Source of the DNA: CAZWLD01 sp964634685
GTDB taxonomy: Bacteria > Bacillota_I > Bacilli_A > Acholeplasmatales > JAEDCM01
DNA: 64,000 bases
NCBI GenBank assembly: GCA_964634685.1
Contig: CAZWLD010000002.1
Span: forward strand, 62,001 to 126,000
Direction of reading: 5' to 3'
Made by a program: the position numbers and the translations under genes. The notes under the pieces were generated by a model. That model was not told the origin of the DNA, made no database searches, and was given only the letters and a program-made list of their open reading frames with translations. This document shows, piece after piece, positions 34,061 to 41,735 of the stretch (positions are counted from its first letter, which is position 1; every line of letters begins with the position of its first letter).

Positions 34061-34915
34061 TTATTTAGTAAAATAATAGAATATATTCATATAAGGTAAT
34101 CTATTTGCCCAAGCAATAAAGTTATCGCATCCTGATTTATCTTTGCCGCTCCACTCATTTAATTTATGAGTATCTCTTTGATGCATCATATTTAAAACAT
34201 TCTCATAATTCATTGTAACAGTACGAGTTTGAAGATAAGACTGCGGCAACCACCTAATAAGCTCTTTCCAATATTTCTTATCTTTTGTTTCAATATATTT
34301 TAATCTTAAATTTTCAAGATATGAAATACAGTCTTCAATAAAATCATCCTTACTACACATATCATCAGTTTCAAAATTATCTATAGTAATTGGAGAACTT
34401 GTTAATTTATGCATAGTACTAGTACTATTGGCTACAGTTCCTACTTTATATGTATCAAATTCTGTCCAAAAATATCTAGGAGCAGTTATATCAACAGATA
34501 CAATAATTTGACGAAGAAATTTTCTATGCTCAGTTCCGCCTTTTATAAGTCTTTTGATTAAATCCATGTCGTTTGGACCAAGTAAAGCTACATCAATTAT
34601 ATCAGAACACTCATCGTAACTAAGAAATCCGTTATCTAAAAAGAAATTCTCTACAACTTGTCTATAAAAATTTTCATCTGATACATCTTTCTTCATAATC
34701 ATAAGAGGATTTTTATTTTTATTTTCTTCATTATCATCATTATATGGAAAGGCTTTTTCCCAATAAGATAAACATTTTGGGACTAGATTATCTTGATAAT
34801 CATCAATAGTAGCATAGCCAAAGATACTATCACTTTTACCCCAACTTTCTTTGGGGTTCCGCATACCTCTTAAAGCTCCATCAAAATTATATATTTTTGT
34901 ATATTCAAATTTCAT
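34061..34915 (-). CDS. Divergent ThyX-like protein
   Basis: 284 residues, no TAG. The segment HRKFLRQIIVSVDITAPRYFWTEFDTY then VGTVANSTSTMHKL aligns by shape with the ThyX core (RHR..S.NExS), but the catalytic RHR is replaced (EFDTY). Similar ThyX-like proteins in gut phages lack the motif too. It may be an inactive scaffold, a flavin-binding protein, or a thymidylate synthase with altered chemistry. It is coupled to the GIY-YIG gene (4-base gap). Confidence 0.55.
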   Translation of the reverse strand: MKFEYTKIYNFDGALRGMRNPKESWGKSDSIFGYATIDDYQDNLVPKCLSYWEKAFPYNDDNEENKNKNPLMIMKKDVSDENFYRQVVENFFLDNGFLSYDECSDIIDVALLGPNDMDLIKRLIKGGTEHRKFLRQIIVSVDITAPRYFWTEFDTYKVGTVANSTSTMHKLTSSPITIDNFETDDMCSKDDFIEDCISYLENLRLKYIETKDKKYWKELIRWLPQSYLQTRTVTMNYENVLNMMHQRDTHKLNEWSGKDKSGCDNFIAWANRLPYMNIFYYFTK

Positions 34916-34919
34916 ATGT

Positions 34920-35792
34920 TTACTCCTTCTTTATACCTGAATTACTATTATATCCAAAATTATATGATTGATATGCACTTATATAATAAGTTTCTTTTTC
35001 ATTTAGCTAATCAATAGGACACTTCTCTAAGACTTCCCAAGAAAAATTTTCAAGTCCATCTTCTAACATTGCTTTATATAATTTGTTATTCTGCGGAGTG
35101 TCTATACCAAGCCCGCATTTTGCGTGTTCTTTAAATCGTTTTGAAATGTCTCTTGCTTGTCCTATATAGCACTATTGATTTAATTGATTAGTTATTTTAT
35201 AGATACCTGTGATAGGATTGATACCAGTAACATTATTACATAAAGTAGTCATTTTCTTTTGATAATAAGTAGACCATATAAGCATACTTAAAATTCGTGG
35301 ATTTTTCAATTTAGGCTTTATTGTATTTAATACAGAGATATCCTATAATTCATCCGAAGAAAGATGTAAACAATAAAAGTCTTTTTTCTATTTTACCTCT
35401 TCTTCTCTTACTCTTGCGGCGACCCTGCTCTAATAAGTCTAATCCATTTTTTGAAGCTCTTTTAATAGTTCTTCTTTCTAGTATTGAATACTTTCTTTAA
35501 ATATATTAAAATCTTTTATAGCATTATCTTGATATTCTTGTAAAGCGTCCGTATATTGCTAACATTTATCCTATAATTCAAACTCTGCAACTACTTTTCT
35601 ACATTTTAAATTATCAATTTCTTTATTTAATTCATTAACTTCTTTCTTCTATTCCTCTATCTTTTGAATAAGCTCTTTCTTTTCACTTATTAAATATTTT
35701 AATTGCTCTTTCTAATGTTTCTTTTCTGATTTTATTATAAAGAAAATTATAGTAGCAATAATAATTATAAATATACTAATTATCCACATCAT
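34920..35792 (-). CDS. Membrane-anchored GIY-YIG nuclease with coiled coil
   Basis: 290 residues with 11 in-frame TAGs, the highest density on the minus strand. Order: N-terminal membrane helix (IISIFIIIIATIIFFII), a long coiled coil (about 25-140), then GIY-YIG core TGIYKITNQLNQQCYIGQA, RDISKRFKEH and a later Glu/Asn region. This combination occurs in T5orf172/DUF4041-like phage and defence proteins. The Gln-rich coiled coil, encoded largely by TAG, ties its production to suppression. Possibly a superinfection or host-DNA nuclease. Confidence 0.75.
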
Positions 35793-35802
35793 TTTAATCA
35801 CC

Positions 35803-35840
35803 AAAAAAGAGGACTTAAATAATTCATATTTAAGTCCTCT
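35803..35840 (-). terminator. Terminator after the second wHTH gene
   Basis: Stem AGAGGACTTAAAT / complement (35808-35840) with a T6 tract on the minus strand. The GIY-YIG gene starts 11 bases beyond and has no promoter, so some readthrough is likely. Confidence 0.85.
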
Positions 35841-35863
35841 TACTTATATATTTATGTTATTTA

Positions 35864-36130
35864 TTACTCAGTGGGAGCATCGGGATCGAAAGCCTTACCC
35901 TCAGCAGTAAGAGAAATAAACTTTACAGTCTTATGTGTGCCATCTTCAAGCTGAATCTCTGCGGGAGTTCTAACCATTAGACCCTTCTTCTGGAAAGCTG
36001 AAGTTACGATACCATTTACTGACTTAATCTCAAGACCAGTACCCTCAGCAATATCTGCCGCAGTCATATTCTCTCCATCGTGCTCCTTAACGTACTCAAA
36101 AACCTTGCGTGAATTTTCCTTCATAGCCAT
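35864..36130 (-). CDS. Winged-helix DNA-binding protein (88 aa)
   Basis: No TAG. VFEYVKEHDGENMTAADIAEGTGLEIKSVNGIVTSAFQKKGLMVRTPAEI (read in parts) is a wHTH with a basic wing. Acidic C-terminus (FDPDAPTE). A probable abundant phage regulator or nucleoid protein, judged from G+C-richer codons than neighbours. Strong promoter at 36212-36240. Confidence 0.75.
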   Translation of the reverse strand: MAMKENSRKVFEYVKEHDGENMTAADIAEGTGLEIKSVNGIVTSAFQKKGLMVRTPAEIQLEDGTHKTVKFISLTAEGKAFDPDAPTE

Positions 36131-36211
36131 AATAATATTTTCTCCTTTGTAATTTAAAAAATTTGTTTAATTTGTCTATTTGATAGTTTTTACTATCTTT
36201 ATCATATATAT

Positions 36212-36240
36212 ATTATATCATAAAATTTTTTCTGTGTCAA
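36212..36240 (-). promoter_or_regulatory. SigA-type promoter for second wHTH gene
   Basis: -35 consensus TTGACA (36235-36240), 17-bp spacer, extended -10 TGATATAAT (core 36212-36217). It lies within the 3' end of the 68-codon gene. Confidence 0.9.
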
Positions 36241-36424
36241 GAAAATTTTCTATAATATAATTATCAACAAAGAGCATTTCTTCTAAAGAAAATTCTTCCG
36301 CAATTTGCTCAATTTTATTAAGAGCTTCTTCTTCAGTAATTAAATTATTTTGTAGAGCTTGCTCTGATTGAAATATCGCAGAAGCAATTTTTTTTAATTC
36401 TTTTTTTCTTTTCTTTGTTATCAT
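36218..36424 (-). CDS. Small helical protein, probable leaderless mRNA
   Basis: 68 residues, Lys/Glu-rich helix pair (MITKKRKKELKK... FSLEEMLFVDNYIIENF). The ATG at 36424 lies 6 bases after the -10 box (36431), so the transcript should start at or beside the A of ATG with no ribosome site. Similar small proteins are seen in Firmicute phages. Function unknown. Confidence 0.6.
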   Translation of the reverse strand: MITKKRKKELKKIASAIFQSEQALQNNLITEEEALNKIEQIAEEFSLEEMLFVDNYIIENFLDTEKIL

Positions 36425-36430
36425 ATATAT

Positions 36431-36459
36431 ATTATATCATAAAAATTTTAAAAAATCAA
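36431..36459 (-). promoter_or_regulatory. SigA-type promoter giving a leaderless transcript
   Basis: -35 TTGATT (36454-36459), 17-bp spacer, extended -10 TGATATAAT (core 36431-36436), 6 bases before the ATG. Confidence 0.8.
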
Positions 36460-36501
36460 ATTTTTTTCGATTTTCGTAAAAATTTTTATTGCCTTTCTTA
36501 G

Positions 36502-36753
36502 TTAATTATTTGCTTCGATAAATGCTTTAAAATCAGCAACTGTCATGTCAGGGTCTAAAAATCTCATATAAGCTGAGATAGCTTTCATCTCTGTCATTGA
36601 GGTTTTATTAAGAAAATCTATAATCTTCTATCTAATTTCCTCTCTCTTGCTGATATTTGACTTATCTCTAAGCTACAACTTAAGAGCGTGTAGCTCTGAG
36701 CCTCTCTTCTTTGTATCTTCCGAAAATACGACTTCTGAAACGTGAGCTTTCAT
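36502..36753 (-). CDS. Small protein, unknown (83 aa)
   Basis: Two TAG codons. Starts MKAHVSEVVFSEDTKK; helical middle (REEIRQKIIDFLNKTS). ATG is preceded by AAAGGA 9 bases away. Own promoter at 36784-36812. No family recognised. Confidence 0.6.
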
Positions 36754-36783
36754 ATTATTTTATCCTTTCTTTATTATATTTAT

Positions 36784-36812
36784 ATTATATCATAAATATT
36801 TTAAAAAATCAA
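36784..36812 (-). promoter_or_regulatory. SigA-type promoter for the 83-aa gene
   Basis: -35 TTGATT (36807-36812), 17-bp spacer, extended -10 TGATATAAT (core 36784-36789); overlaps the ligase stop. Confidence 0.85.
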
Positions 36813-38776
36813 ATTTTTATGTTAGAGAGATTAAGAAATTCTTCTTCTGTAAGAATAGGTTTATTAAGCCTTTGAGCGGCAACATTTTTTGCAGTATTGC
36901 TCATAACATCATTGTTAATTAAATAATCTGTTTTTGATGTTACAGATGAAGCAACAGAACCTCCAAGATTTTCTATCTTCTCCTTTAGAGCATCTCTATT
37001 TTTAAAGAACTTGAGCTTTCCTGTAATAACAAAAGTTAATCCTTCAAGAGTATTTTCATTTATCTGCTCTTCTTTTTCTTCATATTTAAAATTTAAATAA
37101 TGTGCTGCTATATTATCAAATTCTGAATAATCAAAATTATGTATAGCTTTATTCATTTCATCTCCAAAAGAGTCAATAGTAGAAAAATTAAAATCGTCTT
37201 TAATTGCTTGTCTAAATTCATCGTAAGAAGAAAATTCTTTTTCAAGTTTTTTTGCAGCAGTTAGACCTATAAATGGAATACCCATTGCCGCTATATATTG
37301 AGCCATAGTTACAGTATTTCTTTTTTCTTCTATCGCATTAAGTATCTTATCTACAGATTTTTCACCAAAACCCGCTTGCTTTATCCATTCCTCTCTAACT
37401 GAAGATAAACTAAACAATTCTTCAAAATTGCCAACGTATCCCCAATCAATTAACTTCTCTATTGTTGTTTTTGAAAGACCTTTTATATCAAGACCTTTTT
37501 TGGAACAAAAATGGTCTAATTTATTTGCAAATTTACCTTCACAAGTAGGATTTGTGCAAATTAAAGTCTTAACTCCGCTTGCAGAAATGGATATTTTGGT
37601 ATTGCCGCCGCATACAGGACATTTTGATGGTATATTAAATACCTCTTTATTATAAAGATTTTCAGTTAATTCTACTTTTGTAATTTGAGGAATGATTTGA
37701 TTGGATTTTATAACTGATACAGTTAATCCACTAGACCAATTATCTTCTCCCCAAAGTTCTCCCATTATGCTGATATTATGAAGACTTGCTCTTGATACTT
37801 CTGTACCATCAATATCAACAGGTTCAAATATTGCTACTGGAGTAAGAACTCCTGTTCTACCAAGACTCCATTCAATATTAGTTAATTTAGTGGTATATTC
37901 TTCATCATAAAATTTATATGCTATGCCGCCTCTGAAATGATGGTCTGTTGCACCTAAAGAATTATAATAATCACAATTATCATATTTAAATACTATGCCA
38001 TCAATAGGATAAGATAACTCTTCTGCACTTTTTTTACAAAAATCAATAACAGATGAGATATCTGTATTAGGCATTTTAATTGCAAAAGGAATAACTCTGA
38101 ATGAAGTTGTTTCTACCAATCTAGTTAATTTTTGAGATAGGGATTCATAATTTTCAAATCCTTTAATTACGTCCCACGCAACAAAAGTTAATCTTCTACT
38201 ATAACATTCATCTGCATTAAGTAGTCTTATACTACCTGCCGCATAATTTCGTGGATTCTTATATTCAGAAGATACTTTTTCAAAACTATCATACGAGCAA
38301 ATTATTTCCCCATCTATTACTATTTCTCTTGTAAAAGGAATATGTTTAGGAATAGAAGGAATAACGTAAGCATTATGTGTAATATCTTCGCCTATATTTC
38401 CATTACCCCTAGTTTCAGCTCTTACTAATTTACCATCTTTATACAGCAAGCTACAGGTTAAACCGTCCATTTTAGGCATAGCTATATAATCTTTATTACC
38501 AACGAATACTTCAATGTCTGAAATAGACTTTGTTTTATCAAGAGAAAGCATAGGATGATTATGTTCAACTTTATGCAATGCAGAAACACAAGAAAAAGCG
38601 ATTTTATTGGTGGGAGAGTCTGGATGTACTACTCCTAAAAGTCTTTCTAAATCTATAAGCTGAAAATATAGGTCATCCCACTCTTTATCAGATATCTGCG
38701 GTCTTCCTTCATCATATGCTTTAGTATAATCGTTTAGCATCTTAACAAGTTTTGACATTTTAACTGCATTATCCAT
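36809..38776 (-). CDS. ligA: NAD-dependent DNA ligase
   Basis: 655 residues, no TAG. Adenylation domain with the active-site Lys in MPKMDGLTC (Lys102), OB fold, Cys4 zinc finger (CPVCGG..CTNPTCEGKF), helix-hairpin-helix repeats and a C-terminal BRCT domain (FVITGKLKFFKNRDAL). It seals Okazaki nicks using NAD. Start chosen at MDNAVKMSK, after AAGGAGG; an upstream TTG would add 18 atypical residues. Full housekeeping-size ligase, rare in smaller phages. Confidence 0.95.
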   Translation of the reverse strand: MDNAVKMSKLVKMLNDYTKAYDEGRPQISDKEWDDLYFQLIDLERLLGVVHPDSPTNKIAFSCVSALHKVEHNHPMLSLDKTKSISDIEVFVGNKDYIAMPKMDGLTCSLLYKDGKLVRAETRGNGNIGEDITHNAYVIPSIPKHIPFTREIVIDGEIICSYDSFEKVSSEYKNPRNYAAGSIRLLNADECYSRRLTFVAWDVIKGFENYESLSQKLTRLVETTSFRVIPFAIKMPNTDISSVIDFCKKSAEELSYPIDGIVFKYDNCDYYNSLGATDHHFRGGIAYKFYDEEYTTKLTNIEWSLGRTGVLTPVAIFEPVDIDGTEVSRASLHNISIMGELWGEDNWSSGLTVSVIKSNQIIPQITKVELTENLYNKEVFNIPSKCPVCGGNTKISISASGVKTLICTNPTCEGKFANKLDHFCSKKGLDIKGLSKTTIEKLIDWGYVGNFEELFSLSSVREEWIKQAGFGEKSVDKILNAIEEKRNTVTMAQYIAAMGIPFIGLTAAKKLEKEFSSYDEFRQAIKDDFNFSTIDSFGDEMNKAIHNFDYSEFDNIAAHYLNFKYEEKEEQINENTLEGLTFVITGKLKFFKNRDALKEKIENLGGSVASSVTSKTDYLINNDVMSNTAKNVAAQRLNKPILTEEEFLNLSNIKI

Positions 38777-38790
38777 ATTTACAACCTCCT

Positions 38791-38967
38791 TTATTCGCCA
38801 ATTATCTGAATTTCTTCTACTCCAAGGCAAACTCTGTAAGGATGAATACCTTCTTTAGGATAGAACATCACGTTGCCTGTACTCTGAGTGTTAGAGAAAT
38901 CTGCAACGCCTTCTCTGCCATTATACTCGCCAGAAACTACTTTAACTCTCTTCATATTTTCCTTCAT
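38791..38967 (-). CDS. Small KOW-like protein (58 aa)
   Basis: VKVVSGEYNGREGVADFSN is a KOW/SH3-like beta motif of the type found in NusG and L24. The rest (VMFYPKEGIHPYRVCLGVEEIQIIGE) completes a small barrel. It is 14 bases ahead of ligA under its own promoter. It could bind RNA or the transcription complex; inference only. Confidence 0.55.
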   Translation of the reverse strand: MKENMKRVKVVSGEYNGREGVADFSNTQSTGNVMFYPKEGIHPYRVCLGVEEIQIIGE

Positions 38968-39000
38968 AGCTTGTACCTCTTTCTTTATTTTTCTATATAT

Positions 39001-39029
39001 ATTATAACATAAATTTATAAAAAAATAAA
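39001..39029 (-). promoter_or_regulatory. Promoter for KOW gene and ligA
   Basis: -35 TTTATT (39024-39029), 17-bp spacer, extended -10 TGTTATAAT (core 39001-39006). The -35 box is part of the preceding terminator U-tract. Confidence 0.75.
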
Positions 39030-39051
39030 GCGAGAATATTTCATCTCGCTT
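39020..39051 (-). terminator. Terminator after topoisomerase A gene
   Basis: Stem AAGCGAGA / TCTCGCTT (39028-39051) then TTTATTTTTTT on the minus strand. Confidence 0.8.
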
Positions 39052-39058
39052 AAAAATT

Positions 39059-41386
39059 TTATATTTTAGTAATGGATAGAATAGAGCTTCCTTTTATCAT
39101 CATATTACCTAATGATACTCTACTTAATTCTGGCAATTCTGATGCAGAAATACATATACTATTAGGCTGTCCCATAATAAGTATATTATCTTCATCGCTT
39201 ACCATTGCAGCATCTACAATTTCTGAGGGACTCGCTTTAACTCCCTTACCCCCGCGGATTTGTATAGGAATTTCATCTAAAGACATTCTTTTACCCATCC
39301 CGCCTGATGTAAATATTGCAATCTTGTCTGTCGTTTTATGAATTGGCATTGCCTTAACAATATAGTCACCCTCTGATAATTTGATACCCTTGACGCCCAT
39401 TGCTACTCTACCAATAGGACTAATATCTTTTGTATTAAAATGAATACCGTATCCATTATGAGTAAGTAAGATTAAATCTTCATCTTTAAGGAAAGTAACA
39501 TATACAAGAGAATCATCTTCTTTTAACTTGATAGCTGCAATACCGCAATTTTTTCTTCCATTATCATATTCTGATATTTTTGTCTTTTTTATCATACCAG
39601 ATTTAGTTACAAATACAACATATTCTGCTGAGGTCTTTCTATATAGAGAAGTTATTGCAGATACCTGTTCATTATTTTCCATTTTGATAATAGAATTGAT
39701 ATTAACTCCCTTAGAAGCGTTTGTACCAACAGGAACATTATCAACTAAAAGCCTATACATTTTTCCTTGATTTGTAAACAGCATTAAAGTATCAATAGTA
39801 TTAGTAGAAATAGTTCCAAGAGGAATATCATCACTCTTTACACCCTTGCCATTTCTCTTTTGTACCTTAAATGCGGCTGTGGGTACTCGCTTTATATACC
39901 CATCTTTTGTCATAATAACAACACAATCTTCGGGGGTTACAGTTTCAATTTCTTTATCTTCTTTTGGAATTTCAATCTGAACTAATTCAGTACGTCTTTT
40001 ATCTCCATACTTTTTAACAATATCAGATAAAAGTTTCTTTAGTTCTGCCTTTTGTAAAGTTTCATCAGATAGAAAAGCTAATATTCTATCAATTTCATTA
40101 TGCAAATCTTTACTCTCTTGATTTAATTCAATTTTTTCAAGACCTGCTAATCTACCTAACTTCATATCAACAATCGCTTTAGCCTGAGGTTCTGTAAATT
40201 TATACTTAGATATAAGAGACTTCTGAGCGGCAGCCGCACTTTCACTATCTTTAATTAAAGCTATAATATTGTCAATATCTTCCAATGCTTTCAAAAGACC
40301 GTCAACAATTTCAAGTCTATCTTTTGCTTTATTTAAATCATATTGATTAGATTTGATAAGGCAACTAATATTATGATTAACATATATTTCTATGCACTGT
40401 TTTAGATTTAACTCAACAGGAGTTTTATCAACAAGAGCAATCTGATTATATGAAAAGGAAATCTGTAAAGATGTTTTTGCAAATAACTTAGGTAAAAGAG
40501 TTTCTGGATTTATACCTTTCTCACATTCAAGAACAATCCTTAATCCTTTTTTACCACTTTCATTGCGGATATCAGTTATTCCATCTATTTCTTTTGAGTC
40601 ACAAAGTTCTCCAATTTCTTTTAAGAGGTTCTCTGTTTTAACTTCATAAGGAATTTCATAGAAGACAATGCAATTTTTCTCTATCTTATATTTACCTCTT
40701 ACTTTAACGCTACCTTTACCAGTTTTCATTATATTAGGAATATCATCTTTATTTATAACAACTCCGCCTGTTGGAAAGTCAGGTCCTGGAAGCATAGGCT
40801 CTTTTCCATCTATAAAATCATAAATAGCTTGCGCGACCTCGGTTAAATTGTGAGGAGCCCAGTTACACGCCATAGCAACTCCGATTCCAGAGTTAGGATT
40901 GCATAGAAGATTAGGAAAAATAGATGGAAGTGTAATAGGTTCAAAATCATTTTCATCATAATTTGGAACAAAATTTACGACTTTCTTTTTTATTCCAGCA
41001 AGTAGACCATCTTCTGATATCTTAGCCAATCTTGCATTTGTATATCTGTAAGCGGCAGGTCCATCGCCATCAATATTTCCCATATTGCCGTGAAAATCTA
41101 TAAGAGGATATCTCATAATCCAAGGCTGAGACATACGAACTAATGCTCCATAAATTGAAGAATCTCCGTGAGGATGCCAACGACCCATTACATCTCCAAC
41201 TATTCTTGCACATTTTGCGTGTTCTTTTGATGAAGTGTAGCCGCCATCATAAGCTCCCCATAAAATTCTGCGGGCAACAGGTTTTAATCCACATTTTGCA
41301 TCAGGGATAGAGCGGTCAGAATTTACAGCAACAGCATATTCTATGAAATTCGTACTTAATTCTTTTACTAATTCATTTGTTTGCAT
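39059..41386 (-). CDS. gyrA: Type IIA topoisomerase subunit A (GyrA/ParC)
   Basis: 775 residues, no TAG. Starts MQTNELVKELSTNFIEYA, with SIPDAKCGLKPVARRILW and the catalytic tyrosine in AAYRYTNARL (Tyr115). The C-terminus has beta-pinwheel repeats (VVIMTKDGYIKRVPTAAF). With the B subunit 0.35 kb upstream it relaxes or decatenates DNA. Start ATG chosen after AAGGAGG. Gyrase or topo IV cannot be decided by eye. Confidence 0.92.
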   Translation of the reverse strand: MQTNELVKELSTNFIEYAVAVNSDRSIPDAKCGLKPVARRILWGAYDGGYTSSKEHAKCARIVGDVMGRWHPHGDSSIYGALVRMSQPWIMRYPLIDFHGNMGNIDGDGPAAYRYTNARLAKISEDGLLAGIKKKVVNFVPNYDENDFEPITLPSIFPNLLCNPNSGIGVAMACNWAPHNLTEVAQAIYDFIDGKEPMLPGPDFPTGGVVINKDDIPNIMKTGKGSVKVRGKYKIEKNCIVFYEIPYEVKTENLLKEIGELCDSKEIDGITDIRNESGKKGLRIVLECEKGINPETLLPKLFAKTSLQISFSYNQIALVDKTPVELNLKQCIEIYVNHNISCLIKSNQYDLNKAKDRLEIVDGLLKALEDIDNIIALIKDSESAAAAQKSLISKYKFTEPQAKAIVDMKLGRLAGLEKIELNQESKDLHNEIDRILAFLSDETLQKAELKKLLSDIVKKYGDKRRTELVQIEIPKEDKEIETVTPEDCVVIMTKDGYIKRVPTAAFKVQKRNGKGVKSDDIPLGTISTNTIDTLMLFTNQGKMYRLLVDNVPVGTNASKGVNINSIIKMENNEQVSAITSLYRKTSAEYVVFVTKSGMIKKTKISEYDNGRKNCGIAAIKLKEDDSLVYVTFLKDEDLILLTHNGYGIHFNTKDISPIGRVAMGVKGIKLSEGDYIVKAMPIHKTTDKIAIFTSGGMGKRMSLDEIPIQIRGGKGVKASPSEIVDAAMVSDEDNILIMGQPNSICISASELPELSRVSLGNMMIKGSSILSITKI

Positions 41387-41424
41387 AAGTTGCCTCCTTT
41401 TATACTTTTTCATTTTCTATAATA

Positions 41425-41453
41425 ATTATAACATATTTTTTAATAAAAATCAA
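41425..41453 (-). promoter_or_regulatory. SigA-type promoter for topoisomerase A gene
   Basis: -35 TTGATT (41448-41453), 17-bp spacer, extended -10 TGTTATAAT (core 41425-41430); overlaps the stop of the small upstream gene. Confidence 0.85.
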
Positions 41454-41677
41454 TTATCCATTTCAAAGCCAGTATATTCAGCAATTTTAATAACTGTTTT
41501 GCCATTATCATCAATAATAATTTCTGGTTTTTTAAATGTTGTAAAATTATTAGATTTATTTGATTGTAATATTGTATTAAAATATTCTTTTCTTTTTTCT
41601 TCAATTTCTTCAGCCGAAATTTCGTTAGGATTTTTATTCCCAAATAAAGTTTTATATTCAAATGTTGACATTAACAT
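41450..41677 (-). CDS. Small acidic protein between topoisomerase genes
   Basis: 75 residues, no TAG, MLMSTFEYKTLFGN start after GGAG (9 bases). Charged helix (EISAEEIEEKRKEYF) and a short strand (EIIIDDNGKTVIKI). Position between the two topoisomerase genes suggests a linked role. An overlapping frame at 41440 is discarded. Confidence 0.6.
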   Translation of the reverse strand: MLMSTFEYKTLFGNKNPNEISAEEIEEKRKEYFNTILQSNKSNNFTTFKKPEIIIDDNGKTVIKIAEYTGFEMDN

Positions 41678-41703
41678 ATTTAATAACTCCTATTTATAAA
41701 TAT

Positions 41704-41732
41704 AATACTCTTACTTAAAAAGTAAGAGTATT
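41704..41732 (-). terminator. Hairpin after topoisomerase B gene
   Basis: 13-bp stem AATACTCTTACTT / complement with a short loop, 4 bases after the stop. No clear U-tract follows on the minus strand, so it may act more as a stabilising 3' end than a terminator. Confidence 0.5.
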
Positions 41733-41735
41733 AAT

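Noticed and set aside
41440..41661. Overlapping minus ORF rich in Lys/Leu
   Set aside because: It is another frame of the small gene at 41450, which has the better start and ribosome site.
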